Of a stretch of 64,000 bases of DNA, positions 31,690-43,359 are shown piece after piece. The stretch lies in NCBI GenBank assembly GCA_949825045.1, contig OX463829.1:24274715-24338714 (forward strand), in the 5' to 3' direction. Both the position numbers and the translations under genes were made by a program. Numbering within the stretch: the stretch's first letter is position 1; the number at the start of each line of letters is the position of its first letter. The notes under the pieces were generated by a model. That model saw only the letters and a program-made list of their open reading frames with translations, was not told the origin of the DNA and did no database searches. This DNA comes from Argyresthia goedartella. Lineage: Eukaryota; Arthropoda; Insecta; Lepidoptera; Argyresthiidae.

Positions 31690-34510
31690 AGGTATCCATG
31701 ACAAGCACCCCTATTGGGAATTCAAAGGAAAATAATACTTTGCATGCAACATTGGCATCTGTTCCTTATCATTTAAATTAAATTCTAAGATAACAGAGGA
31801 ACACTCTGGCAAACACAATACTATTAATCGGAAACAAAATATAAGCCGAGCGTTCGAAAATTTGAAAACATTGATATTCTTTAAATCTTGTACATAGCAA
31901 TATTCAGGGCATGTTGGGCAAAGACTTGCAAGATATTTCAATCGAGAGAAAGCCATTCGCGGCGGCTCCGTGATCCTTAATCGGAATGATATAAAGTTTA
32001 AAGAAAGAGCTGGCATTTTGAGCCCTTCAGTTGAACGGACCATTGAGATAGCCAGAACTTGAGCGCCTTATTGTTTTAAGCGTATAGAGGCCTCCCGGCT
32101 CTTCGTGCATTATGTCAAATTGCTAAAAATCGAAATAAAAGCTTTGTGGTATGTGACGATTTTAATTTTAATCTACTTGTGAACTGTAATCACACTATTA
32201 GAATAAATACTTATTTCAGTGCTATAATCTAGTAAATATTTTAATTGAGCCTATAATTACTGCAACCACCGCACCGAGTCTTGATATTATTTACTCAAAC
32301 TTGACTCATCCACTGTTAATAAACTGGGTGAAGAGTCACTGTGGCCAGTCCATTTCACTTGAGTTAAATATGGTAAAACCTCAAAGGAAAGAAAACCACT
32401 TTGTTCCAATTAATGAGGGTTGCTTTCAGTTATTTCGAACTAATGTATGAACTAAATTACCCAACTTGAAATACTCTGATAATCCATTTACCTTTTTAAT
32501 TATATTACTTTAATTCACCAAGTTAAAAACTTAAACAAACCGACTTCAAGTTCAAGCCCTATTTCTCCCTCCCCGGTCGGGATGCGAATGAGGTCTATGT
32601 ACATCAAAAATCCTCATCAAATCTTTTGCTGCACGGAACCACAAACCAAAACGTCATCTGTGTATATATTTTTTTGTATTTGTTGATTTTTTCAAAAAGC
32701 GCTAAATCAATTTTGATAAAATTTATAAGTATGTAAGGTGTGAGTAGTATGACAAAATTGACGAAATATTCGCATAACAAACATACCAAAAAACAGACGA
32801 ATTGAGAACCTCCTCCTTTTTGAAGTCGGTTGAAAAGATGAACATTACAATGTATTTACATCTTAAATTATAAAGCTTAAAAATAAATTGATGTTCAGCG
32901 ATTGGGCGACAGTGAAACTTCATCATCATTATCATTAATTTTCAAGTAGAAGCCGGTATTTGTATGAACTTTATGAAGAAAAACCTTATTAATCATAGCA
33001 AAGAGTTTGGTGACTATATCAGAAATTATTCTAAAACATTCAAAATGCCCAGCAGTGGTGGTCGATGTGGGCTAAATATGATGATTCAAAATTGATTGTG
33101 CGAAAGCTAAGTCGGAACACACTCTCAAGAGGGTCATCAATAGTACTAATGTAATCAAAACTACATGGCAGGTAGTTAACGAGGAAACTGAAAAGAATAA
33201 ACAACGCTTCACCGACTTCAGACTGAGAGTTAACGAGCACTTCGTAACGGAAGATCTCGATGTGGCCGAAACCATCAAAGATTTCTTTTCGGATATTCCA
33301 GTTTCTGTCACTAAGTTACTAAACTGGTCTCCCACTGTCACTGAAGCTTTACTTAAAGATAGTAAAACAGAATGCAATGTTGATTTCCAATTCGTTCATG
33401 TTAGTCCTTCTCTGTTAATTCCATAATAAATTGCATCGCGCTTCATTTAGCTTGTTTATTAACCAACGTGTTGAAAGTGGCACTTTTCCTGTCTTGATGC
33501 AATTAAGTAAAGTCATGCCTCTTTACAAAACTGGTAGTACATCCCATCCCATAAAGATCAATTACGCAAAATTTTTTAAAAAATCATACTGGATAAATTA
33601 AACAGTATCATCATTTTTATTGCCATAATTTGATGAATACTAAACAAAACCGATTCACTCGGGTTCGCTCAATGACCGACGCTGGAACTGAATTTATTAA
33701 ACATATATTCAGTACTTGGGAAGACTCACATGACGCAATCGGCGTTTTTTGTGATCTTCCCAAAGCTTTCGATTGTGTAAATCACGATATTCTAGTCAGG
33801 AAGCTAGCTCATTATGATGTTAAGTTAATGCACTCGGTCTTCTAAGTTCATATCTCAGTAACATAACACAAAAAGTTCTAGTCAATGGCAAGAGGTCTTC
33901 AGGATCGTCGATACCCATGGGCGTTCCACAGGGCTCAATATTAGGTCCATTTCTATTTTTTATTTATATAAACGACGTACGCGATTATGGTAATATTAAG
34001 CATGAAATTATATTGTTCGCGGATGATACTTCCTTACTTTATATTGAGATTAGTGTACTTCAGTAACTTCCACAGCTTGAAGTCTTATGGCATCCAGCTG
34101 TGGGGTATTGCATCGGATTTATCGCATATGTATTCTGCAGAAATGGGCAGTCCGAGGGAGTTGCTAAGAGACAAGTTTAAGGAGATCAACATTCTGACTC
34201 TGCCTTCTCAGTACATTCTTGTGAATATATTGTATATCAAGAAAAAAAATACACCTGTTTGAAAATGCAATAACCATAATTTTAATACTAGAAATCAGAA
34301 AAAACTATCCAGCTACTCTAGTAGACTCCACAAAATTTCAAATTCCTTCATGGGCAATGAATACGCTCTTAAAATAAGGTCACATAAATTCAAAACGTTC
34401 CCTAAAAGTAAATAATGTTTGAAGGGATATTACTCAGTGTCAAATTATCTAGAAGACGTAAATACTTGTGTATAAACTGCTTGTTCTTCCATCGGCTATC
34501 TAAAAAATAA
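31690..34510 (+). pseudogene. Decayed non-LTR retrotransposon (Jockey-like), endonuclease and RT
   Basis: Forward-strand remnants in the expected order: KAIRGGSVILNRNDIKF and LERLIVLSVYRPPG (endonuclease, about 31,930-32,100); DDFNFNLLVNCNHTIRI (about 32,150); a linker (KTTWQVVNEETEKNKQRF, about 33,155-33,215); CDLPKAFDCVNHDIL (motif A, about 33,750); PMGVPQGSILGPFLFFIYIND (motif B, about 33,915); ILFADDTSLLYIE (motif C, about 34,015). After motif C the thumb is deleted, and the sequence jumps to SLKSYGIQLWGIASD and FKEINILTLPSQYILVN near the C-terminus. Many stops and frameshifts make it clearly dead. A MITE (32,538-32,836) is inserted in it. The C-terminal part resembles the reverse-strand copies at 39, 47, 59 and 62 kb. 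Confidence 0.8.
32538..32836. mobile_element. MITE-like repeat with AACCGACTTCAA ends
   Basis: The left end AAACCGACTTCAAGTTC is inverted at the right end (CCTCCTCCTTTTTGAAGTCGGTT). The right part, ACAGACGAATTGAGAACCTCCTCC, matches 52.2 kb closely. I recall this end as widespread in moth and butterfly genomes. No ORF is present. Confidence 0.7.
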
Positions 34511-34692
34511 ACCTAACTGAAATCGATTAATTATAAGTCTTTACTTCGAAAACAGCTACCTCAGATTTTCTTCTCTGAGAAGTATCTGCTTTTGGAACGT
34601 ACACCTAGTATTAAATTAATGACGAGTTATGATATATTGAAGAGATATGTTATTATCCAAAAGAATAAAATAGTATTTAGATTGATCGCATA

Positions 34693-35475
34693 TTGGGTTT
34701 GAATGGGTTTCGTGTCCCTTTTGCGGAGGAGGTGGAGGGCTTTTGGTGGGATTTTTGTCCTTGGAGTGATCTGCCGGAACGGCTGGACAGTCAGCGCTGT
34801 TGCTTGTTGCTGGATGAGGTCATGTGCGGGATCACTCGGAATAAGCTCCTTGCTCAATCTGTGGGGCCAGAACTCGTGTAGGCAGATTAGCAGCCGGATT
34901 CGGGTTTGTGGCTGCACGCAAAACCGTCTCCCCAGCTGGATAGATTCCTGGACAATGATTCCTTACGTGTGGAAATTGCCTTGCGTTGGGGCTGCACTAT
35001 CTGTCATACGCACCCTTGCGTATATGGGGCACGGGTAGATGGGTTAGGATGCCTTGGCCTTCACTGAATCAGGAGCGCTGGCAGATTTTCGTGGCACCAC
35101 GCAATTAACGACATTATCCGTAGGGCGTTGATTTTGATCAACGGTTGGGTCGACTTGTTTTTACAAGTACGCAGCCTCCAATATGCTTTCGAGGCCTCAG
35201 CTAATGCTGCGGCCAACTCAGCGAAGCTTCGGAAGTATGCTGTCCTCACAGGCAGCTACGTTTTCATGTATCTTGTGGTTGAGACGACTGAACTATGGAG
35301 GACACAGGGGTGAAGAATTTTTGCGAAAGAGTTGGGGCTCTGCCTTAGAGATCGAGGTAATGACCGTCGCTCTGGGGCTTTTCTCATAAAGAGGATTTCC
35401 TTGGCGGCGTAGCGAGGTAACGATGCCAGTGTTTTGGGAACATTTGGCAGGGAGACGTCCTGGGGCGGTTTGATG
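34693..35475 (+). pseudogene. Fragment of an RT-associated C-terminal domain, internally deleted
   Basis: Forward-strand blocks, split over frames: PDSGLWLHAKPSPQLDRFLD, RVEIALRWGCTICHTHPCV, SAGRFSWHHAINDIIRRAL, AKLRKYAVLTGSYVFMYLVVE and GAFLIKRISLAA followed by RGNDASVLGTF. I recall this block order from the C-terminal part of large RT-containing proteins in invertebrates and other animals, probably retroelement-derived. The segment that normally carries a DGMTLVPW...WDATCVDT-type region between the third and fourth blocks is absent here. The assignment is from memory of the pattern and needs a search. Confidence 0.55.
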
Positions 35476-36099
35476 ACTTAGTTAGTTAGTTTAGTTTTTT
35501 AACATTTTAAGTTTTGATTTATTTGTAATAAATAGTTTTTTTAGAGTTTGAAGAAGAATCATGTGGTTTTTTAAATTGTTTTTATTTTAATTATTTATGC
35601 GTCTAAATTAAAGCAATACGTTTGTAAAAATATTGACCTGAATTCAGTTCCTAAATGTATTTAAGCAGTACATATTTTACGAATACTCGACTAATAACAC
35701 GATTGACTAAGTTGAATAATAAGGCGATTCTTAAACAACTGTAACAATGAAACTTCCAATTCTCTTTTGACTCGGCCTGAATTCATAGATGTACATATTA
35801 TCTAGATCGCACTGATCAATACACGGCAATCGGAATCAGCTTGGCTCGCTTACATATAAACATACTAAATGAGTATAAAGCTGCAAACGCACCGACCAAC
35901 TGCTCCACCTTCAATCTTCTATTACCAAAATCTTCCAACCATAGATCAAATATTTGAAAAAAAAAAAAACTATTTTATATACGACTTATTAGTATTATTA
36001 TTTGTTTCAATGAGATAACAAGATCTATATAACATCGAGTAAATAGACAGTAGGTAATGGATACAGTTATTTAAATGAAGTAAAAACTAAATTATCATT
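35476..36099. other. Unassigned AT-rich DNA
   Basis: No gene was recognised. An A-run occurs at about 35,957-35,969. Confidence 0.35.
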
Positions 36100-37392
36100 T
36101 TTACCCAATAGTGGGTGAATGGGCTATCCCATCTCTCTGAAAACACGCTGCTACTGCCGCACATTCTGCTCAGTAATGATTCAGCTCTTTTTTTCATGAT
36201 CGCTTGGAAGCCATCTGTGCGCGCGTCTGCAAATATCTCTGAAGCGCTGCAGAAGCGCGGCAGCTGCAACAGCCTCCTAAAGGAGTTACGATATTGGGCG
36301 CATAGGGCGCTGTAAGTCTTCTGTGAATATCTGAATATCTGACTGCTGGTGTAAAAAGATTGACAGAATGCTCTAAAAAGAGTTATCTTTACCTGTGTTT
36401 AGCACCGAACAAATCTGCGAGCCAGCCTATTACTTCTAACTGCCAACGTCCTACGCTCCCTCTCTATATCAAACTCATCTTGTAAGTATTCGTTTACAAC
36501 GTGTCCCAAATACTTAAATTCGGTTACCCGATTTAGGCAACATCCCTTAAGGCTTACTCGCGGAACATTATCAAGTGTTCTCGCGTCTGCTTTGAAAACA
36601 AGATATTCACTCTTTTTCACATTATAAATTAGACCATATAGCTATCTGCAAATTTTTTGGATACAGCCAATAGTTTTTTCAAGGCACTCACCGACGGGCT
36701 CAGCAGCACCATATCATCGGCATAGCTCAGATTATTTAGACAAACATCATCGATATAGCAAGTGACATACATACTGCTGAGCTCTTCGATGAGGCCATTT
36801 ATGTACAGATGCAATAATTGGTGACGATAGACCTCCCTGTCGCACACCACACTGTAGTCTATAGCTATCTGACACTTGGTTCGACCATTTAAAATATGTA
36901 GTTTATCTGTTTATTGTACCAATACCGAAAAACAGATAGCAGTTCAGATGGCATTCCACCTCTCTCAGCTTACTCCACAAGAAATCATGTGTAACCATAT
37001 CAAGCTTTCGATAAGTCGAGAAAGCAAGCATAGATCGGAGTGCCTCTATCAATATAATATCTTTCCGTACTCTTTAGGGCTAAAATCGCAGTTTCGGTAG
37101 AGAGGCCTTGCTGATCCCCAATTTTAATAGTTTTATTTAGGCGTGCATCGCAATCAAAATCTTGGCTATCACCGTAGCCAAGGAATTAGGTCTATAGTTA
37201 AATTTTTCCGATCACCAGTTCTGTTTTTCATTATCGGCACTACAACTGTTTTCATCATATCGTCTGGCAAGTATGAATTAACAATACATATAGAATAAAA
37301 TAAAGCTAGCACCCCCGGCATATGAACACCCGCATGCACCAGGTGTTCGATGCTGAGTCCATCGTGACCTGGTGAATTGCCTCTTGCTGATT
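36100..37392 (-). pseudogene. Non-LTR reverse transcriptase relic
   Basis: Read from 37,390 downwards: GNSPGHDGLSIEHLVHAG, VVVPIMKNRTGD, FLDLSKAFDMVTHDFLWSKL, an INGLIEELSSMYVTCYIDDV region, NNLSYADDMVLLSPSVSALKKLL (the YADD active site is intact), NVKKSEYLVFKA, FKYLGHVVNEYLQDEFDIERE, NRLARRF, and the C-terminal LPRFCSASEIFADARTDGF. The frame shifts several times and stops occur. This is a different lineage from the Jockey-like copies, judging by the YADDMVLLSPS and RERRTLAVRSN style. The endonuclease part is absent. Confidence 0.82.
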
Positions 37393-37535
37393 TGCTCAGT
37401 GTAAATTATGAAGATGGCGCCGAGTGTTTGACAGCTACTCATTGTTCTCTGCTCAGTTAATTTCATTCAAGCTCAGTGTAAATTATGTGGATCGTGCATT
37501 TGAGGTTAAATTCAACACTCTGTCCATAGTCCAAA

Positions 37536-38195
37536 ATGCCTAGACAACGACGTGCGAGCATCGGCCGCCGCACAAGACATGCAAGCCAGCAACAAGTGTA
37601 TTCAAGGAACTTAAGCGAAGAAAGACAAAATATAATAAGAGAAAATTACCGATTGAGACATCGCGTGAGCACACGAAGATCATTGGCATCATACAATCGC
37701 TTGGCATTCCAATATGATCCCACTGCGAACTACAGTGATGATGAAAATTTAGATATTGGACGAATGACGACTATATGCCGATATTGCAATGCGTTAAAGT
37801 TCAAAAGAGAAACGGCTGGATTGTGCTGCGCAAGTGGAAAAGTCAAACTGGATCCATTACTTACACCACCACAGCCACTGAAAACATTGTTCGATGGAAG
37901 TGATCCCGATTCCAGCCATTTTCTTCAACACATCCTTGAATACAATAACTGCTTTCGCATGACTTCCTTTGGAGCTAATATCATTCGAGAAGGCGGCTTC
38001 ATGCCGACTTGCAAGGTAAAAGATACAACACACATAACCAATCACTCACACCAACACAATGAATTGCAACACATAACAACTGCATATACACCACACACTA
38101 CAACATCAAACGATTTACAACGTATTCTTCAACAAATTTTAATGATTATTTGCAATTACAGATACAAGGACAAATATATCATTTCTACTATATAA
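37536..38195 (+). pseudogene. RepHel N-terminus of the Helitron, with a predicted intron
   Basis: The ATG at 37,536 starts a basic N-terminus (MPRQRRASIGRR). It is followed by the Helitron-like N domain: CRYCNALKFKRETAGLCCASG (zinc-ligand pattern), KVKLDPLLTPPQPLKTLF, and NCFRMTSFGANII. At MPTCK the family pattern breaks. GT at 38,016-38,017 and a polypyrimidine-CAG ending at 38,161 bracket a 146-bp segment, after which IQGQIYHF continues the conserved block. This predicts a spliceosomal intron inside the transposase. After that exon the frame ends and the central HUH domain is deleted. Confidence 0.75.
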
Positions 38196-38261
38196 AAATA
38201 AGTCCGGTTTTCCTCCCTGACGCTATAACTCCAGAACGCACGAACGAAGTACGCAGGTGAA

Positions 38262-38534
38262 AATGTATGTATTCCTCGAATACCAATGATTCCGACTGAT
38301 CTTCCGTTTGACTTCAAACGATTGCAATTCCCAGTTCGCCTTGCGTTCGCAATGACAATTAATAAGTCGCAAGGCCAATCGCTTAGTGTTTGCGGGATAA
38401 ATTTAGAAAATCATTGTTTTTCACATGGGCAGTTATACGTTGCGTGTTCACGAGTTGGGAAACCATCCGCTTTGTTTGTGTTAACGTCAGACCAAAAAAC
38501 AAAAAATGTGGTTTACCAAAGAGCACTACAATGA
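38262..38534 (+). pseudogene. PIF1-type helicase C-terminus of the Helitron
   Basis: IPRIPMIPTDLPFDFKRLQF, AFAMTINKSQGQSL (helicase motif V region) and GQLYVACSRVGKP (motif VI region with its Arg) match the end of Helitron PIF1-like helicases, and the frame ends normally at 38,532-38,534. No Walker A or B motifs are present because the upstream helicase is deleted. Confidence 0.88.
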
Positions 38535-38786
38535 AACGGATAATTTGCGGACACGTATAACGCTTCGATTCAGTATTTACTTTGGATTTGTAGCGACATC
38601 AAAAATTAACTTTCATTTACTTAGGGAAGTTCAACTACATAACACTTCATTTTAGTAGGTAATCGAAATGAATTTATGACTGTTGTGAAATGAAATAAAT
38701 ATTTTCCTTTTCAAATATATAACAAAAAAAATTTTTTTCTTTATCTTTTAATCACCAAACGAAATGTTACATAAAACGAATCTGGT

Positions 38787-38815
38787 GGCGAAACGGAGTT
38801 CGCCGGGTCTGCTAG
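38787..38815 (+). other. Helitron 3' terminal hairpin and CTAG end
   Basis: The 6-bp stem GGCGAA/TTCGCC has a 6-nt loop and is followed by GGGTCTGCTAG; the next host base is T. This is the termination signal for rolling-circle transposition in the family. Confidence 0.9.
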
Positions 38816-38837
38816 TATATATATATATATATATATA
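38816..38837. repeat. (TA)n microsatellite
   Basis: About eleven TA units immediately after the Helitron 3' end. Confidence 0.9.
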
Positions 38838-39019
38838 ACGTACTTATGTGTACTAATCACTATACCAAACAAAATATATAATCGTGTACTCAAGGCACAA
38901 AAAACAGAAACACCATAATTTCATCAATCTGCAATTTTGGTGATTTATGTTTCCAAAAGCTGCGACACCAATGTTAAAGTCAAATAATAAAAAAAGATCT
39001 ATAAATATTTACTTCTACT

Positions 39020-39830
39020 TAGTAAACATCATTTTTTGCCTCTTCTCTACATTAGACCACAGTGGGAAAAGTAAGGCAAAGATAATGTTAGAGCTTGAAT
39101 TTTAGATCTCTTTTAAAAATTGGTCGTGTTTAATTTGCTTTAGCAAATATAACAATATTAATTATTATAAAAAATATACAGGAATAAATAATGAAAAATT
39201 ATTAACAGCGAGTCATTTGTTGAGTTACATCAACCCCATACAGTCTTGTCATTTAAGTAATCTCTAACATTGAAATATCCTTTTTCAGATAAAGTCATAG
39301 TTAAATGTTTTTGAAATTGCTCAAATGGCAATTTCACAATCTCCTAGGATATCTTGTTCTTTTTCTACGAGAAAGCACTGACCCTTAAATGGATTGCTAA
39401 TTTTTGCGAGTCTAATTTTTATTTAAAAAATTTACAGCTAACGCTACATTTGGAAAATTTTGTAAAGTTCTTGCGTACATACATTATATTTTCGAAAATA
39501 GATTGACTAGCTACAGTTAGTATGTCAAAAATAGTTTAAATGTCCGCTGCTTTCCCCCACAATAGGATACCATAGGTCATGACACTATGCAAGTAACGAA
39601 AATAGACTAGCCTAGGTGGAGCCAAATCCGTGTTTTGTCTAAAGTTCCTGACAGCGTAAGCCGCAGAACTGAATCTACCTGCTTTTTTATCTATCACTGC
39701 AATTTGATAGCAATGGTTATTGTAAAAAACTTCGTATCATTTACTTATTCTAACGTGTTGCTGTATAACACCAAACTGGCCTAACTTGCCTGACATTTGG
39801 AAGTGAGAATTTGATACACGTTCACCATTT
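39020..39830 (-). pseudogene. 3' part of a Jockey-like LINE (copy 1 of 4)
   Basis: The sequence from CTCTTCTCTACATTAGACC to CTTGCCTGACATTTGG is shared with copies at 47.4-48.6, 59.1-59.7 and 61.9-62.8 kb. The reverse-strand translation gives a degraded RT C-terminus (YFRKYNVCTQEL; HDLWYPIVGESS). All four copies lie in the same orientation and are 5'-truncated, as LINE insertions usually are. Confidence 0.7.
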
Positions 39831-39951
39831 AACATCATCATTAACATCATCAAAATCTTCTTTTTGTCTCTCACTTTTGTCTCTCACAGTGAAGTATCGT
39901 ATAGTAGTCGGTCAATTGCTCCACCATAAAAAGCAGAACGTTAATATATAA

Positions 39952-40084
39952 AGTTGTCGTCAAACTTCTTGAGCATGATTTGACGTAGTGGGGGAACACT
40001 CTCACTCTCTCAAACACTGCCAAAGAGACGCCTTTATCTCGCTTGCGCCATCAAGGTCGATGTTCAAGAAGTTTGACGACAACT
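39952..40084. mobile_element. 133-bp MITE with 25-bp terminal inverted repeats
   Basis: AGTTGTCGTCAAACTTCTTG (continuing AGCAT) at the left end is matched in reverse at the right end with one mismatch in 25. The flanks are TATA/ATA. No ORF is present. Confidence 0.8.
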
Positions 40085-40289
40085 ATACCAGTAATAAAAA
40101 GGGCCTAATGTGGAACTTTGTAGAACGCCGATTTTTAGATCCGTTCCATCATATTTATTGCCGTTGAATTCTGTCTTTTGAATTCTATTGCTTCAGTATG
40201 ATCTAAGTTGATCTAATATTGATATATAAATTATATGAACAAAGATAATGATATTTATTTTGTAGGAATCAGGAAAAAATAGGACAAGT

Positions 40290-41918
40290 CTTTCTCTGTT
40301 ACGTAAGAGCACTTATTTGAATGAATCGGGTGACGGCGTCTTAGAACAGTCTTACTCGATAACGAAAGATTTAGGAGTTGTTTTATGAACACCACCAAAA
40401 TGCGAACAGTTACATAGATTCTTCCACTTAAACAATATAATAGACCCCAACCAACATGGATTCCAACCTCGTAAAAGTACAACCATTCTACTATCAAAAT
40501 TTACAGACGATTTAAACGAACACTTAAATGATAAAAAACAAATACTTGCTCTCTTCATAGACTTTTCACGGGCCTTTGACACACTCGATCACGTTAAACT
40601 TATTCACAAACTGGATGCTTGTGGGATCAGAGGTCCTGTCAAGCAATGGTGCTTAAACTACCTCCAAGGACGAAAATATAATGTGAAAATCTGCAACGCG
40701 CTCAGTGATGACATCCCAACTAGCCAAGGCACAGCCCAAGGGTCAGTCCTAGGCCCACTGCACTTCCTCACGTACGTCAACGATATGAGCTACCCGATGA
40801 AGCACTGCACCACCTACCAGTTTGCAGATGACACCTGCCTAATCATAGCCGACAAAGATCCTAATGTCGCTAAAAATAAACTACAGGCAGACTTCGACAG
40901 ACTGTCTAAATGGTGTCATGACGCGGGATTGGTCCTCAACGCCCAGAAGACGAAACTACTACACATCAAATCACCCTACTGTAGAGACATGACACAGGTT
41001 GACATTGTTGCTCATTACCACGCCTGCATGCACAGAGGGTGTGACGATGGATATTGCGACTGCGGCCCAATAGAAATCGTAGACACTCATGTGTATCTGG
41101 GCCTGGTGATTGACAATAGGTTCAACTGGGGTCCACATGTTGAACGTGTTTGTAGTAAGCTGAGGTCACTCCTGGCATCTTTCTGGATCGTAAAGGACCG
41201 TTTACCATACCCAATCCGGCTAATGCTGTATAACGCACTAGGCGATTCTATAATTACGTATGGGCTATCTAGCTACGGCCGTACTTATACTACTTACCTG
41301 AATTCCATATTAAAGCTACAAACTAGGATCCTGAAATTAATTGTATCACCGAGAATGAAAAGCAAATATGAGAATGATGGTGTCCAACTATATAAACACT
41401 GTGGAGTTCTTCCAATAACACACAAAGTTAATTATTGCCTGCTTAAAGAACAACTTTTCTGTAAAAAATATCGTTTAAAAATAAACCATCCTGTAATGAC
41501 CAGACGCATGGCACAGAACAAACTGGTTACTGTGCGTGCAAATAATACCTACGGCGAGCGGACGAGCTCCTACATGATTCCGCGCTTGATTAACAACTTA
41601 CCTACGCAAACCTTAAACTCGATCACACAGACAAACATTAAACACAAACTTAAATCTTATTTTCGTTCAAAATTACAAGGGGTAAATACTACTTGAGAAA
41701 TGCACACTCTATAGCCGAAAACTAGAATATATATAGCCAACAGTTTGTATTTGAATTATACCTACATATTTAGCATCTATGCGTACATAAACATAAATAC
41801 TGTATAAGGAGTAGATAACACCACACACAAACCTCAGTGGTTTAAGTGGTGGTCAAGAATATTAAACTCTGTTTGTAATAAGATACCAGTAAATAAATAA
41901 ATAAGTAAATAAGTTAAA
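40290..41918 (+). pseudogene. 5'-truncated non-LTR element with a largely intact RT
   Basis: A frame open from about 40,385 to the stop before 41,697 carries an RT: NQHGFQPRKSTTILLSK, ILALFIDFSRAFDTLDHVKL (motif A), TAQGSVLGPLHFLTYVNDM (motif B), YQFADDTCLIIAD (motif C, aspartates present) and WCHDAGLVLNAQKT. A C-terminal region follows, with YLGLVIDNRFNWGPH and ITYGLSSYG. The endonuclease and ORF1 are missing. The 3' end is a TAAA-unit tail at about 41,890-41,918. The protein-level preservation suggests a fairly young insertion that was truncated on arrival. The Cys/His cluster HACMHRGCDDGYCDCGP within the RT thumb region is unusual. Confidence 0.85.
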
Positions 41919-42867
41919 ACTAACTCGCTGTACTATTATAAATCAAAAAAACATAAAACTCTCATTGGGGCAGAGGATTTTGCTTAAACAGGTCTACAAA
42001 CATAACTTTTTAATTTTTATAGGTAAGTGCAGTCTTCAGAAAATCATTACCCAAACTAAAGCAACTCATGTTCATTTATTTCGAATTTCCTATCGATTTT
42101 ATACCATTCGAACTCGATCACATGATATTCTGGTTGTGTGAGTGATTGATTACTTAAAGCATAATCCTTTTTGGGCAAGCAATAAATTTCCTGAATTACT
42201 TACATAAGTCTTTCGTGGAAGAAAGGATAAAAGAACTTTTCTCTGAAAACTCGCAAAAGAAACTTTCACCTTTGGACTTCCCTACTCAGCCAAATGGGAA
42301 TCTGATTCAAATTCCTGGCTAACTGGTTTCTTAGTAAACTTTATTTTACCGTTCAAAGATAATAAGAAACATTTTGAGGGAGTCAATTGATAAATTCTGA
42401 GCATTTGTGCCAATAATGGGAACACTTGCGGCCTACTAAATATATAAACATTAGTCTCCTTTTTATCCCTGGCTTATCCGTGTATGTCAAGGATTCAGTA
42501 ACGTATGTTTTCTTGCTAAGCTCAAATATATGTAGCGGGGCCAAAACGTTCTACCTCTGCAAAGGTTTTACCATATGAATAATATGTAAGACGGATCGGT
42601 TTCAGACTGGGATTACGTCTTCTAGGAACGACTAGAAAAAGTGTCATTTTGTACTCATGGCCAATGGCCACAAATGTTCGCCACTTTACGCGTCATAAGT
42701 ATTATTTACGACCAAAGTTTTGAAGTTATTTTTCAAATGCGTCATCTTTAGACAATCACAGACGTTAAACTCCAATTTATTATTATTTAAACTTGAAAAG
42801 CTGTTTTGCTGGGGAGCTCCGGTTTAATGTTGCCGATTTGGATATGAAAGTTTCATCATTATCTTTA
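41919..42867. other. Unassigned DNA
   Basis: No gene was recognised up to the left target duplicate of the hAT-like element. Confidence 0.35.
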
Positions 42868-42875
42868 GTCGTCAT

Positions 42876-42954
42876 TAGGCCGGATCACGCTTGTATGGTT
42901 TTTTTTTTTTCGAATTTTCTTTTCGTGTACTGCGGAATGAATGCTCTAAGGCCT
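42876..42954. repeat. Left terminal and subterminal inverted repeat of element E
   Basis: It has an 11-bp terminal block, a T-rich spacer of different length from the right end, then a block of about 27 bp matching the right end with three transitions. Subterminal repeats of this kind are usual transposase-binding regions. Confidence 0.75.
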
Positions 42955-43359
42955 ACCTAATAAGTACACCAAATATGGACTAGGGTCGTAGTTTTAGAAG
43001 TACTGCCCCCGAGCCACTAAAAATTTCAGAAATTACGAAAAACTAGGTTTTGTACTTCTCGTTTTTTAATCATACAATATATAATATTTTAACTGAAACT
43101 GATTTAAAACAATAGCTTAAGATATTTTTGACCATAAAATTATAAGATATTCAAACTAACGCGCCGAAATGTTTCACCTGTTAGCGCCCATTTTCGTGAA
43201 TTTGCCCCGCCTAGAGGAGCACCCCCGCGTGAGTGAGAGACTATTTTTTGTTTCAAATAAAGCGCCGTGATTTTGAATCAGTGACAAATTGATTGCATTC
43301 CGGAGTGCACGTATTGTTTTATTCAATAATCCCGTTCGCGTGCGCGATCAAAACTCACT

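Larger units (their letters stand above)
37393..38815 (+). mobile_element. Helitron, internally deleted, intact 3' end
   Basis: It contains the N-terminal part of a RepHel protein, the C-terminal part of its PIF1 helicase, and a canonical 3' terminus: hairpin GGCGAA-ACGGAG-TTCGCC, seven bases, then CTAG, followed by T. The replication-initiator HUH core and most of the helicase are missing, so the copy is non-autonomous. The 5' end was not located; the given start is simply where the preceding RT relic ends. The 17-bp GCTCAGTGTAAATTATG occurs twice near the left side (about 37,397 and 37,469). Confidence 0.85.

Noticed and set aside
31711..32043. 110-codon reverse-strand ORF
   Set aside because: The forward strand reads as the endonuclease of a decayed LINE; the reverse frame shows no family features.
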